Below are positions 1-8,471 of a stretch of DNA of 18,816 nucleotides, in pieces. A program made the translations under genes and the position numbers. This DNA comes from Methanobacteriota archaeon (GTDB lineage: Archaea; Thermoplasmatota; Thermoplasmata; UBA10834): assembly GCA_011391345.1 (NCBI GenBank), contig JAABQR010000178.1, positions 1 through 18,816 on the forward strand. Direction: 5' to 3'. A model generated the notes under the pieces. That model did not search any database. It had not been told where the DNA came from and saw only the letters and a list, made by a program, of their open reading frames with translations. Within the stretch, counting starts at the first letter, position 1, and each line of letters begins with the position of its first letter.

Positions 1-3000
1 CCTCCTCTTCCTGAAGATTAGGAACACGACGAGGACCACGACGGCTGCGGCTACGCCGACTATGATCAGTATGACCCACAGGCTGAGCCAAGACGGGTCC
101 TCCTCGACCAACACGCTGACGGCCTGAGATGCCGTGGCGCTGGGGTCGGTCATGGAGCTGAAGTCGATGTACAGCTCACGCAGGCCGCTCTCAGCGTCGT
201 CGGGGATCGGTATCGTCAGCATGATCGTGGCAGACTCCCCGGGCTCCAGCGCGACGAGGACGGTGTCCCCCGTCTCCAGGCCCACAACCTCGCCTCCAAC
301 TGTCGCCGTCGTCGTGTTGAGGTCGTCCACGTATGCGTACAGATCGATGGCATCCGCCGAATTGCCGATGTTCCGGACCGTCAGGTTCACGTATGCGGTC
401 TCTCCCCGGCGGAGGCTCACTTGCGAGTAGTCGGCTGATACTGAGATGTCGTAGAACGGCAACACGGACACGCCCATCTCCAGAGTCTCGGTCGCGCTGC
501 TGTCCGATTCCGACACGACAGTCACATTGAACGCGTACGCGCCTGCGAGCACGTCCGCGCCTGGCGTGAGGGATAGATAGACACACTGCTCGCCACCTGC
601 CTCGAGGAACACATAGGTGGTGTTCAGGACGGCCCAGAGCCCGTCGACGCCCGACAGGCTCAGCCTGAACACGTCATCGGAATTGCCTAGGTTCGTCACA
701 TCGAGGGTGTACCTTACCTCCCTCTCGTCTGGCACCGACATGTTGAGGAACGCCTGGCCCGTCAGCCCGGCATCGACCTCCCAGTGATGCCCCACGATCA
801 TGAGGACGTTCCCCTCGCCGGTGTTCCACGTCAGGTTCATGGATGACAGCGTCAGCGTTAGCGTGTTGAGCGTGCCCGGGGGATCGTACCTTGCAGGCGT
901 CACGAGCACGGACACCTCGGCCTCCTCACCGGGTGCGAGTTCCAACTCGTCGTGGGAAGCGACGAGGTCCCATCCGAGGAGGTCTGAAGCGGAAATCGCG
1001 AAGGTCTCGTTGGAGTTGGCCGAGTTCGAGACCGTGAACGTGTACACCTCAGGCATCGTCGGCTCGACGTCCCCTCCATCGGGCGATACGACAATCAGTT
1101 CGCCGAACCTGATGACATCCACCATGAGGGTGACGCTGTCGTTGACGGAGTCTCTCTCCACACACGTGGCGAGCACGGAGAACGCACGCGCTCCAGGCGT
1201 CTCATCCTCGGGGACTGCGACCTCGACGGTGGCCACGGTCGACGAACCTGCGGGAACCGTATAGATGGCTTCAGGCGAGCCACCAAGGTCAATGATCCAG
1301 CCGCTTTCGGGTTCGGAGTTCGACAGACAGAATGAGAATGCCGTGTTGCCTTCGTTGGTGATCGTGAGGTTGAAGATGGCGGTCTCGTCGGGCTCGGCAG
1401 ACTGGCTACTGACGTCGGATGTCAGAGTGACCCCGGGTGTCCGGACGAGCATCGGGACCGACTGCTGGTTGTTGGTTTCGAATGTCTCCCTTACGGCCTG
1501 ATCGGGGTCGACGGCCACAGTCACTGCAGTCTCGCCTTCGGACGTCATGTGTGAGAAGCCGACGATGGATGAGTGCCCGGCTGCCAGGTAGGCCACCGTG
1601 GCGGTCTCGACCGCCACCGAGTCGATTATGAGACGGACCGCCAGGTCTGTGAGGGCATCCCCTTCGAGGTTCCATACGGTCGCGTTGATCCTGACGATGG
1701 TCCCGACCAGCGGTTGGGTGGATGATAGGATGACCCCGCCTGCGAGTACCGCCGGGTCCGGCCTGTGGGTCCTGGAGAAGAAGACCTCCATGTTCGGGTA
1801 GCCACCCACGTAGAGCACGAGAGTGTTGTTGTCATTCGCGCACATCGCCACGGGGATGGTGGCGTTCCCGACCGTCTCGGAAGTCAGCTCCTGGTCGTAG
1901 ACCTCGATCTCGCCGTTGTAGTTCATCGCGGAGTAGTGGATTGCCCATCGGTCGGATGTCTGGTCCTGCCACACGACGTCGACGGCGTTGGAGTCGCTCA
2001 GGGCTATCCTGGGATATCTGGATTCGGTGTCGTCCTTGGGTGAGATGTTCCTGTCGTCCACTAGCGTGTTCCCGTCCAGGTCGAGGAGCGTGTAGAATAT
2101 GTCGAAGCTCGCGTAGCGGTCGTCATCGAATACCACATGCGCGTTCCCGTCGGTGTCTATCGCTATGTCGGGCCTTGACAGAGGCGATGCGAATGTGATC
2201 CTCGTCTCGGATGTTAGTGGGGTGCCGTCCGCCATGACCTTCCTGTAGAACACGCCGTGGTTGATCACGAGGCCGTTGCTGGAGTCCCTGAAATCGTACC
2301 AGACCATGTGGACCATGCCGTCAGCGTCTGTGTCGAGCCTCGGGTGTTCCGATTGTCCAACATCCCCCGTGATGCGCGTGTCGGGCGTGAGTGAGGTCCC
2401 CGACTCTCTCAGGCGCTTGTAGTAGATCTCCAGGTTCCCGTCGCCAGCATCGTGGCGCGCGTCGGTCCAGACCAAGGCGAGGTTACCGTCCTGGCACACA
2501 GTGACGTCCGGCTCCGTTGAGTTCGCGGGGTCGCTGTCCGATACCTGGAGCCCGTTCTCCTGGAACGTGATGTTGCCCTCGTAGTACCACAGCTTCGCGA
2601 ACAATAGCTCAGACGAACCGTTGTCCACATCCTCCCACACGATGTATATGTGCCCGTCCGAATCAGCTGCCACCGATGGATTCCGGGATGCGGTAGTGTC
2701 GTTGGATATCTTCGCATCGTTGGTGAGTTTGTTGCCTTCGTCGTCCAGCTTCATGTAATAGATGTCGCCGGACCCGGATCTGTAGTCTTCCCACACGACG
2801 TGTATATTGCCGTCGTCATCAACACATGAGGAGACATTAGTCGATGTGGCCGAGTCGAAAGTGAGTCTGACGCTGTCCCCGAAATCGTCTATGGGAAATG
2901 CGTGAGCGGACGGCGCCGGCGGTCCTTGGAGCAGGACCATGAGCGTCATCGGGAGGAGCAGAACAACGAGCATCGTGCTCGTGAGCGCCGTCCTACTCAC

Positions 3001-3009
3001 GGTGGCCAT
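1..3009 (-). CDS. Large C-terminally anchored surface protein: propeller-like N-terminus plus CARDB/NEW3-like repeats (3' end off window)
   Basis: An open frame runs from ATG 3009 to the left edge (1003 codons) with no stop in the window. Residues 1-37 form a signal peptide with a basic N-terminus, a Leu/Val/Met-rich core and a likely cut after AHA. Residues about 40-400 hold repeated units of the type DGNIHVVWED...DIYYMKLD, typical of beta-propeller or sialidase-like folds. From about 416 (RPDPAVLAGG) a CARDB-like domain follows, then several NEW3/Ig-like beta domains with NxGNS motifs. Many NxS/T sequons suit N-glycosylation. Residues about 975-998 form one membrane helix followed by RKRR, so the protein is anchored at its C-terminus with a large extracellular part, and only a few residues are probably missing. 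Its function is unknown; adhesion or an S-layer-associated role is inference. A TATA-like TTATGA about 27 bp before the ATG suggests a leaderless mRNA. Confidence 0.88.
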   Translation of the reverse strand, partial: MATVSRTALTSTMLVVLLLPMTLMVLLQGPPAPSAHAFPIDDFGDSVRLTFDSATSTNVSSCVDDDGNIHVVWEDYRSGSGDIYYMKLDDEGNKLTNDAKISNDTTASRNPSVAADSDGHIYIVWEDVDNGSSELLFAKLWYYEGNITFQENGLQVSDSDPANSTEPDVTVCQDGNLALVWTDARHDAGDGNLEIYYKRLRESGTSLTPDTRITGDVGQSEHPRLDTDADGMVHMVWYDFRDSSNGLVINHGVFYRKVMADGTPLTSETRITFASPLSRPDIAIDTDGNAHVVFDDDRYASFDIFYTLLDLDGNTLVDDRNISPKDDTESRYPRIALSDSNAVDVVWQDQTSDRWAIHYSAMNYNGEIEVYDQELTSETVGNATIPVAMCANDNNTLVLYVGGYPNMEVFFSRTHRPDPAVLAGGVILSSTQPLVGTIVRINATVWNLEGDALTDLAVRLIIDSVAVETATVAYLAAGHSSIVGFSHMTSEGETAVTVAVDPDQAVRETFETNNQQSVPMLVRTPGVTLTSDVSSQSAEPDETAIFNLTITNEGNTAFSFCLSNSEPESGWIIDLGGSPEAIYTVPAGSSTVATVEVAVPEDETPGARAFSVLATCVERDSVNDSVTLMVDVIRFGELIVVSPDGGDVEPTMPEVYTFTVSNSANSNETFAISASDLLGWDLVASHDELELAPGEEAEVSVLVTPARYDPPGTLNTLTLTLSSMNLTWNTGEGNVLMIVGHHWEVDAGLTGQAFLNMSVPDEREVRYTLDVTNLGNSDDVFRLSLSGVDGLWAVLNTTYVFLEAGGEQCVYLSLTPGADVLAGAYAFNVTVVSESDSSATETLEMGVSVLPFYDISVSADYSQVSLRRGETAYVNLTVRNIGNSADAIDLYAYVDDLNTTTATVGGEVVGLETGDTVLVALEPGESATIMLTIPIPDDAESGLRELYIDFSSMTDPSATASQAVSVLVEEDPSWLSLWVILIIVGVAAAVVVLVVFLIFRKRR

Positions 3010-3331
3010 ATGTCAAAATCAGGTCTATCCACTCATAAGGTTTGGTGCTCAATTCTCGCGCCTGACTATCATGTGCGTCAAGTGCAGCGAAACGACACCA
3101 GTTGTCCGGACACCGGGTGGGGAAGAGAATCTCGACCGATTCTCAGTGCGGAGATTCCTTGCCAAACGCTTATGAAACGCGCTAAGGATTGTCAGAACAA
3201 GCGTCCGTCAGAACCTGTCCAGAGGCTGGCCCATGCGCGTTCTCTCAGAGGACGATTGCGAAAGGCAAGATTCGGTGGCCAAACCTCTTCAGGCCAGTCA
3301 TGGACCGCAGACGGACGCTCACCTTTCTCCC
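3010..3331 (-). promoter_or_regulatory. Intergenic region with the surface-protein promoter; carries a 36-bp block shared with 6777-6812
   Basis: This 322-bp gap lies between the ArlJ stop and the surface-protein ATG. The block at 3036-3071 matches 6777-6812 at 31 of 36 positions. On the minus strand it reads TGATAGTCAGGC, then GAGAATTG, and ends in CCTTAT, a TATA-like element about 27 bp before ATG 3009. That is the archaeal distance for transcription starting at the ATG. I see no supportable gene, and no clear U-tract terminator for ArlJ, in 3072-3331. Confidence 0.6.
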
Positions 3332-4993
3332 TCATGCGAGGTTCAGGACCTTGTCGAGCATCAACTGTGTGACGATGGCCGTCACAGTGCTGATCCATGT
3401 TATGATTGCGAAGTTGATGTAGAAACTGTGCTTGTGGCTGCCGCCGGCGAAGGAGACGAGGTTCGCGGATATGAGCGAATGCACGAGCATGATGACCAGG
3501 AAGACCGCCTCAGCCAGGCCCAGGTCGAATGGCTTCAGCGCGATGGGCAGGTTAATCGTCGTCTGGGAGAGCGCGAACTGCTCGTTCATGATGTTCAGGA
3601 GTTGCATCAGGCTCAGCGCGGAGAACAAGGTGAATGTTATGCCGATGGACATCCCGTACAATGTGCCCAGCATGTTGTCGGACGACTGGTACCTCTTGCG
3701 CCTGACACCCATCAGCTTCACGAAGTTGTCGCTGATGATGTCGATGACCTTGTCCACCTTCCCGCCCACGGACAGGCCGACGACATACATCTCCGTGAAC
3801 TTGGAGATCAGGTTGCTCCCACTCTCGGCTGCGAATAGGTTCCAGGCGCGTATCTGGTCTATCCGGGTGAGCAGGCGCTTGTACAGGATCACTATGCCAT
3901 CCGAGAGCTCCCCGAAATCGTGCTTGCTCAGCCTGCCGACGCCATCCGTGACCGCGGAGCCAGCAGATGCCGCGTAGCTGCCCACGGCCCTCATGAATGA
4001 GTCGTAGTTCTCGTCCCTGGCCCTGACCCGCTTCTCCTCCCTCCTTATCATGAACCCTGGGTACAGGAGCGGTGTGACGACAAGCGCGACTATGAGCATC
4101 AGGGGCAAGCCCGTCAGGAACCCGAAGGCGGCGAACCCGATGCAGGCTGCGTATGTCGCCGGAAGGACGGACTTCATCACCTTGTCGATCTCGGTCTGCC
4201 CCTTGATGTTGTGCCATATGGGGTCCGATGGAAGCAGCGATTTGACCAGATACAGCACCATCCCCTCGACGATGACGAACAGCAAGGCGACGCCCGGAAG
4301 AATGAGGGTGATGGATATGTCCACGAACACGGGCAGGAGCGCGACGAACACGAGGATGAACATCAGGGATATCAGCACGGCGACGAATATCTCGTTCAGC
4401 AGGTCGAGGTCCTTGAGCGCCGTCTCGTACTTGTTGATGTAGACGCTCATGGACACCTCCCGCTCCTTGGTGAGGAATTCCTCGAGGTCCTCCCCCGCAT
4501 CGGATGAGTGCGCGAGCCTGTCGAGGAAATCTGCCAGCATCGGCGAGGGAGTCTTGCGGGAGACGGTCCTCGCGGCGTCCGAAAGGCCCATGTTCCAGTA
4601 TTCCATGAGCTTGTAGATCTTCTCGATTTCAAGGCTGAGCGCTTCATATTCCTTGACCTTTGAAAGGATCTCGAGCATCTTCTTCCTTGGCAGCTTCGAT
4701 GTCGAGAGGACACTCATCCTGACGAGGAACAGGTGCATGTTCCTCTCTATCTGGACCTTCTTCCGTTCACCCTGTAGCATCGGGTATGTTACGGCCACGA
4801 CCGAGAAGAGGACGGGGATTGCCAGGAACACGTACTTGAACAGTCCGTCGGCCGCCAGTTCGGGGAACAGGAAGACCAACAAGGCGGTCGCGCCGACGCC
4901 GGCTATCACGAGTGGGAGAGCGTATCTCAAGAAGTACTTCTCAATGGGCATGTCGAGGGACTGGTAGAGACGCTTCATCTTGCTCGCAGGCAT
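3332..4993 (-). CDS. arlJ: ArlJ (FlaJ), archaellum polytopic membrane platform protein
   Basis: 553 residues, a usual length for ArlJ, the T2SF-family membrane core that anchors the ArlI motor and the filament base. Hydrophobic segments are visible at the N-terminus (YALPLVIAGVGATALLVFL and KYVFLAIPVLFSVVAV), in a long central cluster (IFVAVLISLMFILVFVALLP through LLFVIVEGMVLYLV), around AACIGFAAFGFLTGLPLMLI, and as three near the C-terminus. Two charged cytoplasmic loops separate them; one contains the LADFLDRLAHSSDAGEDLEEFL stretch, typical of the family. The gene starts 7 bp after the ArlI-2 stop, so the two are almost certainly co-transcribed. It is the only ArlJ in the window and must serve one or both ArlI paralogues. 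Confidence 0.95.
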   Translation of the reverse strand: MPASKMKRLYQSLDMPIEKYFLRYALPLVIAGVGATALLVFLFPELAADGLFKYVFLAIPVLFSVVAVTYPMLQGERKKVQIERNMHLFLVRMSVLSTSKLPRKKMLEILSKVKEYEALSLEIEKIYKLMEYWNMGLSDAARTVSRKTPSPMLADFLDRLAHSSDAGEDLEEFLTKEREVSMSVYINKYETALKDLDLLNEIFVAVLISLMFILVFVALLPVFVDISITLILPGVALLFVIVEGMVLYLVKSLLPSDPIWHNIKGQTEIDKVMKSVLPATYAACIGFAAFGFLTGLPLMLIVALVVTPLLYPGFMIRREEKRVRARDENYDSFMRAVGSYAASAGSAVTDGVGRLSKHDFGELSDGIVILYKRLLTRIDQIRAWNLFAAESGSNLISKFTEMYVVGLSVGGKVDKVIDIISDNFVKLMGVRRKRYQSSDNMLGTLYGMSIGITFTLFSALSLMQLLNIMNEQFALSQTTINLPIALKPFDLGLAEAVFLVIMLVHSLISANLVSFAGGSHKHSFYINFAIITWISTVTAIVTQLMLDKVLNLA

Positions 4994-5000
4994 GGAGGAC

Positions 5001-6650
5001 CTACACGGGGAACGGTAGGCCGCTCACCCCCTTCTTCTGGAACTCCTTGGTTATCTCCGTCACCTTCTCGTACTTGAATATCTTCCTGGAGACCATCTCT
5101 TCGAGTATCTTGGTCCTGAGGGCCAGGTCACCGTATATCTTCCTCTTGTCACTGTAGCCCCTCTTGACCGCGATCTTCTCCTCGAGGATGTAGGAGTTGT
5201 TCATCCCCTTGAACATATGAGAGTCATCCGCGGCGTTCCACAGGAAGATTGTCCGGGTCATGATACCTCCGAGTGCCTCGTTGTACCCGACGATCTCATC
5301 TATGAACATCGTCCGCCTCAGGAATTTGCCTTCCCTGTACACACCTGCCTGGAAGAACGCGACATTCAGGTTGTCTATGAACGTGATGGGCACATTGATG
5401 GGGTCGCTGGTGAACCTCTGTATGAGCTTCCTCGTCGATGCCGCGTGGAACGTGGACAGGACAGGGTGGCCCGTTTGCATGGCCTGGAACGCAACGCCCC
5501 CTTCCTTGCCCCTGATCTCTCCGACTATGATGAAGTTCGGCCTCGACCTCAGGGCGGCCTTGAGCAGCGAGAACGTGTCGACCCTGCTCTCCTCGGGGCC
5601 GAAGTCCCGCGTGGCCAATCTCTGCCACACCTTGTGTGGCACCTGCATCTCGATAGTGTCCTCGGCCGTGTAGACCTTGCTGTCGTACTTGATGAATGGG
5701 AGGGCCGCGCCCATGGTCGTCGTCTTGCCCGACGCCGTCTCCCCGCAGAAGAATATGCTCATGCCTTCTTCTAGGCAGAGCCATATGTAGGCGGCTTCCT
5801 GGGCGCTGATGGTGTTCCATTCGATCAGGTGGGTTATGCTTATAGGTTCCTCTGCGAACTTCCTGATGGAGAAGCTGGGGCCTTTGACACTCACGTCGTC
5901 GGCGTAGATGAGGTTGATACGCGATCCGTCAGGAAGCGTCCCATCCACTATTGGCCTAGCCATCGACGCCGGCCTGCCTATCCTCTCGCTCAAGGCCCGG
6001 ACATAGTTGTCGAGTTCCTCCATCGACTCGAACTTCACATCGGTCGGCATCGCCTGGAATATCTTGTGGACGATGGAGACGTTGTCGTGCCCGATGCAGT
6101 GGATATCTTCGATGTATGGGTCTCTGAGGAGTGGCTCAAGCGGTCCTGCCAGTACGATTGCCAGCTTCGCATGGTATTTGATCAGATCCAGCTCGTGCTG
6201 GGTGACGAATATCTTTGGCTCAGTGAAGAGGTCGCCGAAGATGCGTTTGCCGTCGCCATCCGTGACGTTCTCGGAGATCTTTGTCGAGGCGTCTATCAAC
6301 TGCAGGAGATTCTTCTCGAACTTCTCCACAGATTCGTGCGGGTCCATGTAGACGGCCTTGTTGTAGACCTGTTGGATGACCCTCCTGTACTTGGGTTGCA
6401 GGTCCGGTGTCATTGGCGGCTGGACGGACTTGTAGCTGATGGGTATGCTCGCTGTCGAGAACACATGGACGAAGAGCGGGTCGCCTATCGGGTAGATCAC
6501 GTTAACCTGCTGCTCGTCCCCCATCTTGCGATCGACCACGGGATGGAACTCAGGAGGCGACCTGTGTCTTCTGACGAACTCCTGGACGTATTCAAGGAGG
6601 TGCGGGTTCTTCCTCATGGCCTTCTTCAGGCCAGCTTCGTCTGCAGGCAT
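5001..6650 (-). CDS. arlI: ArlI-2 (FlaI paralogue), archaellum-type motor ATPase
   Basis: A GspE/PilT-type secretion ATPase closely related to the next gene upstream (6830-8461). From ATG 6650 it has 549 residues. The Walker A motif GETASGKTT is at about 303-311, the Asp box is YTAEDTIEM, Walker B IIVGEIRG is at about 374-381, and the His box is STFHAAS. All catalytic residues look intact. The frame stays open upstream to a TTG at 6752, but those 34 residues (Pro, Leu and Arg-rich) have no match in ArlI-1, whereas MPADEAGLKKAMRKNPHL aligns with the ArlI-1 N-terminus; hence 6650. An internal ATG at 6617 is also possible. The gene has its own promoter block in the preceding gap and is followed 7 bp later by ArlJ. 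Whether it is the true partner of ArlJ, forms mixed hexamers with ArlI-1, or drives another pilus-like machine cannot be told from sequence. Confidence 0.9.
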   Translation of the reverse strand: MPADEAGLKKAMRKNPHLLEYVQEFVRRHRSPPEFHPVVDRKMGDEQQVNVIYPIGDPLFVHVFSTASIPISYKSVQPPMTPDLQPKYRRVIQQVYNKAVYMDPHESVEKFEKNLLQLIDASTKISENVTDGDGKRIFGDLFTEPKIFVTQHELDLIKYHAKLAIVLAGPLEPLLRDPYIEDIHCIGHDNVSIVHKIFQAMPTDVKFESMEELDNYVRALSERIGRPASMARPIVDGTLPDGSRINLIYADDVSVKGPSFSIRKFAEEPISITHLIEWNTISAQEAAYIWLCLEEGMSIFFCGETASGKTTTMGAALPFIKYDSKVYTAEDTIEMQVPHKVWQRLATRDFGPEESRVDTFSLLKAALRSRPNFIIVGEIRGKEGGVAFQAMQTGHPVLSTFHAASTRKLIQRFTSDPINVPITFIDNLNVAFFQAGVYREGKFLRRTMFIDEIVGYNEALGGIMTRTIFLWNAADDSHMFKGMNNSYILEEKIAVKRGYSDKRKIYGDLALRTKILEEMVSRKIFKYEKVTEITKEFQKKGVSGLPFPV

Positions 6651-6776
6651 CCTCACCCATCCGCTGAGGCGCCTCAAGCGGCTCCGGAGCAGAGCCAATG
6701 CCGCACCCTTGGGCGGAGGTAGCCCTGTGGAGCCTGCGCTCGGTGGCCTCAAAGGCCAATCCAGAACCTGAAGTAA

Positions 6777-6812
6777 TAAGGGTTGGCGCCCAATTCTCAG
6801 GCCTGACTATCA
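6777..6812 (-). promoter_or_regulatory. Putative promoter of the arlI-2/arlJ unit, second copy of the shared 36-bp block
   Basis: In the 179-bp gap between ArlI-1 (stop at 6830) and ArlI-2, 31 of 36 positions match 3036-3071. On the minus strand it contains TGATAGTCAGGC, GAGAATTG and CCTTATTA. The last acts as a plausible TATA box, placing transcription start near 6750 and giving a leader of about 100 nt before ATG 6650. It implies that arlI-2/arlJ can be transcribed separately from the upstream archaellum operon. Confidence 0.55.
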
Positions 6813-6829
6813 GTGCCAGCAAACGTGGA

Positions 6830-8461
6830 TCAGACCGTGAACGGCAGGCCGGCCACTCCCTCCTTCTGGAATGCCTTGAGGATGTCGTTGACGGTCTTGT
6901 AGGAGGTCATGTTCGTCTCGACCATCTTCTCGATGATCCTGGTCCTGAGGGCGAGTTCCTTGTATATGTCCCTCTTGTCTTTGTATCCCCTCTTGACGGC
7001 GATCCTTTCCTCCAGTATGAACGAGTTGTTCATCCCTCGGAATATGTGCTGGTCGCTCACCGGGTTCCATACGAAGACTGCTCTGGTCATCACTCCGCCC
7101 ATCGCCTCGCTGTAGCCCAGTATCTCCTCGATGGACAGGGTCCTCCTGATCAGCTTCCCGTTCCTGTACACGCCCGCCTGGAAGACCGCCACGTTCAGGT
7201 TGTCCATGCTCGTGATGGGCACGCTGATCGGGGCGCCGGTGAACCGCTGTATCATCCTCTTGACGGAGGCGGCGTGGAATGTCGCCATGACCGGGATGCC
7301 GGTCTGCATCGCCTGGAACGCGACGTTCCCTTCCTTCCCTCTGATCTCACCCACGATGATGTAGTTGGGTCTGGATCTGAGTCCAGCTCTCAGGAGGGCG
7401 AAGGTGTCGACCTTGCTCTCCTCCGGGCCGAACTCCCTTGTGGATAGTTGTTGCCAGACGGCATGAGGCGGCTGCACCTCCAGGGTGTCCTCCGCCGAGA
7501 ATATCTTCTGGTCGTACCTTATGAACGGGAATATGGCGTTGAGCAGGGTCGTCTTACCTGAGGCGGTCTCACCGCAGACGAACACGCTCATGCCGTTCTC
7601 GAGACAGAGCCAGAGGTATGCAGCCTCCTGCGCGGAGACAGTGTTCCATCCGGAGAGTTGAGCGGCACTCAGGGGCTCCGCTGAGAACTTCCTGATGGTG
7701 AATGTCGGCCCGTTGACGCTCACATCGTCAGCGTAGATGATGTTGATACGGGAACCGTCCGGGAGGGCGCCGTCGATGATCGGTCTCGATATCGAGGCGG
7801 GACGACCCATCCTGTCACTCATCCCCTTGGTGTACTTGTCCAGGTCTGAGATGTTCGAGAACTTGATGTTCGTCTCCACCATGCCCAGGATCTTGTGGTA
7901 CAGGTTCACCTCCCTGACGCCGACGCAGTGGATGTCCTCTATGTACGGGTCCCTGAGTATCGGTTCGAGGATGCCGTTCTGAAGGATGTTCCTCTTGACG
8001 TAGTACTCCAGGATGCTGTAGTCATCCGGGGTGACGTAGATCTTGGAGTTGGGTTTGAACAACTGAACGATCTTCGAAGGGATGCGTCTCTCTGTGACCT
8101 CGACTATGTCGTTCAGGAGCTTGTCCAGGACCTCGTTGAACTCCTCATCGGTCGAGTGGATCTTCTCCTTCCCTGACTTCAAGAAGACATTATTGACGAC
8201 CTTCTCGTACGCTTTGCCAAGATCGTCCTCCATCATTGGCTGGACGACATCGTACTTGTGCCCGGTGTCCTTGGAGCCATGCAGGTGTATGAATATCGGG
8301 TCGCCGACAGGGTAGATGACATCCACGGTCGCCTCCTTCCCGAGGTCCCTGCCCAGCGTATCCATGAACTTTGGCGACTGGTTCGTCGTCTGAGCGTATC
8401 TCTGAAGATAGACGTTCAGGTGGGGGTTCCGTTCCAGGACCTTGCTGAACTTCGCCGCCAT
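6830..8461 (-). CDS. arlI: ArlI-1 (FlaI), archaellum motor ATPase
   Basis: 543 residues from ATG 8461. ArlI is the hexameric ATPase under the membrane that powers both filament assembly and rotation. Visible motifs are Walker A GETASGKTT at about 297-305, Asp box FSAEDTLEV, Walker B IIVGEIRG at about 368-375, and His box ATFHAAS. The arginine-rich region RMGRPASISRPIIDG and the DPYIEDIHCVG motif are family hallmarks. A start at 8509 would overlap ArlH by 38 bp and add 16 unrelated residues. ATG 8461 has a GAGG ribosome site just upstream and lies 10 bp after the ArlH stop, so I chose it. Its position directly after ArlH is the canonical order, but the next gene is a second ArlI rather than ArlJ. 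Confidence 0.94.
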   Translation of the reverse strand: MAAKFSKVLERNPHLNVYLQRYAQTTNQSPKFMDTLGRDLGKEATVDVIYPVGDPIFIHLHGSKDTGHKYDVVQPMMEDDLGKAYEKVVNNVFLKSGKEKIHSTDEEFNEVLDKLLNDIVEVTERRIPSKIVQLFKPNSKIYVTPDDYSILEYYVKRNILQNGILEPILRDPYIEDIHCVGVREVNLYHKILGMVETNIKFSNISDLDKYTKGMSDRMGRPASISRPIIDGALPDGSRINIIYADDVSVNGPTFTIRKFSAEPLSAAQLSGWNTVSAQEAAYLWLCLENGMSVFVCGETASGKTTLLNAIFPFIRYDQKIFSAEDTLEVQPPHAVWQQLSTREFGPEESKVDTFALLRAGLRSRPNYIIVGEIRGKEGNVAFQAMQTGIPVMATFHAASVKRMIQRFTGAPISVPITSMDNLNVAVFQAGVYRNGKLIRRTLSIEEILGYSEAMGGVMTRAVFVWNPVSDQHIFRGMNNSFILEERIAVKRGYKDKRDIYKELALRTRIIEKMVETNMTSYKTVNDILKAFQKEGVAGLPFTV

Positions 8462-8471
8462 GACCGTGGCC

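Noticed and set aside
3201..3318. 9-bp inverted repeat GCGTCCGTC/GACGGACGC about 100 nt apart after ArlJ
   Set aside because: A match of this length in a 320-bp gap is not surprising by chance, and no U-tract or other structure supports a terminator.
3233..3838. Plus-strand frame (201 codons) opposite ArlJ and its downstream gap
   Set aside because: Antisense to a clear ArlJ; the composition (His, Gln, Asp-rich) looks like a shadow frame.
5829..6722. Long plus-strand frame (297 codons) opposite ArlI-2
   Set aside because: Antisense shadow of a GC-rich conserved gene; no ribosome site and low-complexity His/Asp/Arg/Leu composition.
6720..6735. GCCCTGTGGA resembling the archaellin-leader element
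   Set aside because: Only about 10 bases match and none of the flanking block is present; taken as chance similarity.
6651..6752. TTG start adding 34 residues to ArlI-2
   Set aside because: The extra residues have no counterpart in ArlI-1 and lie at the predicted transcript start; ATG 6650 fits the paralogue alignment better.
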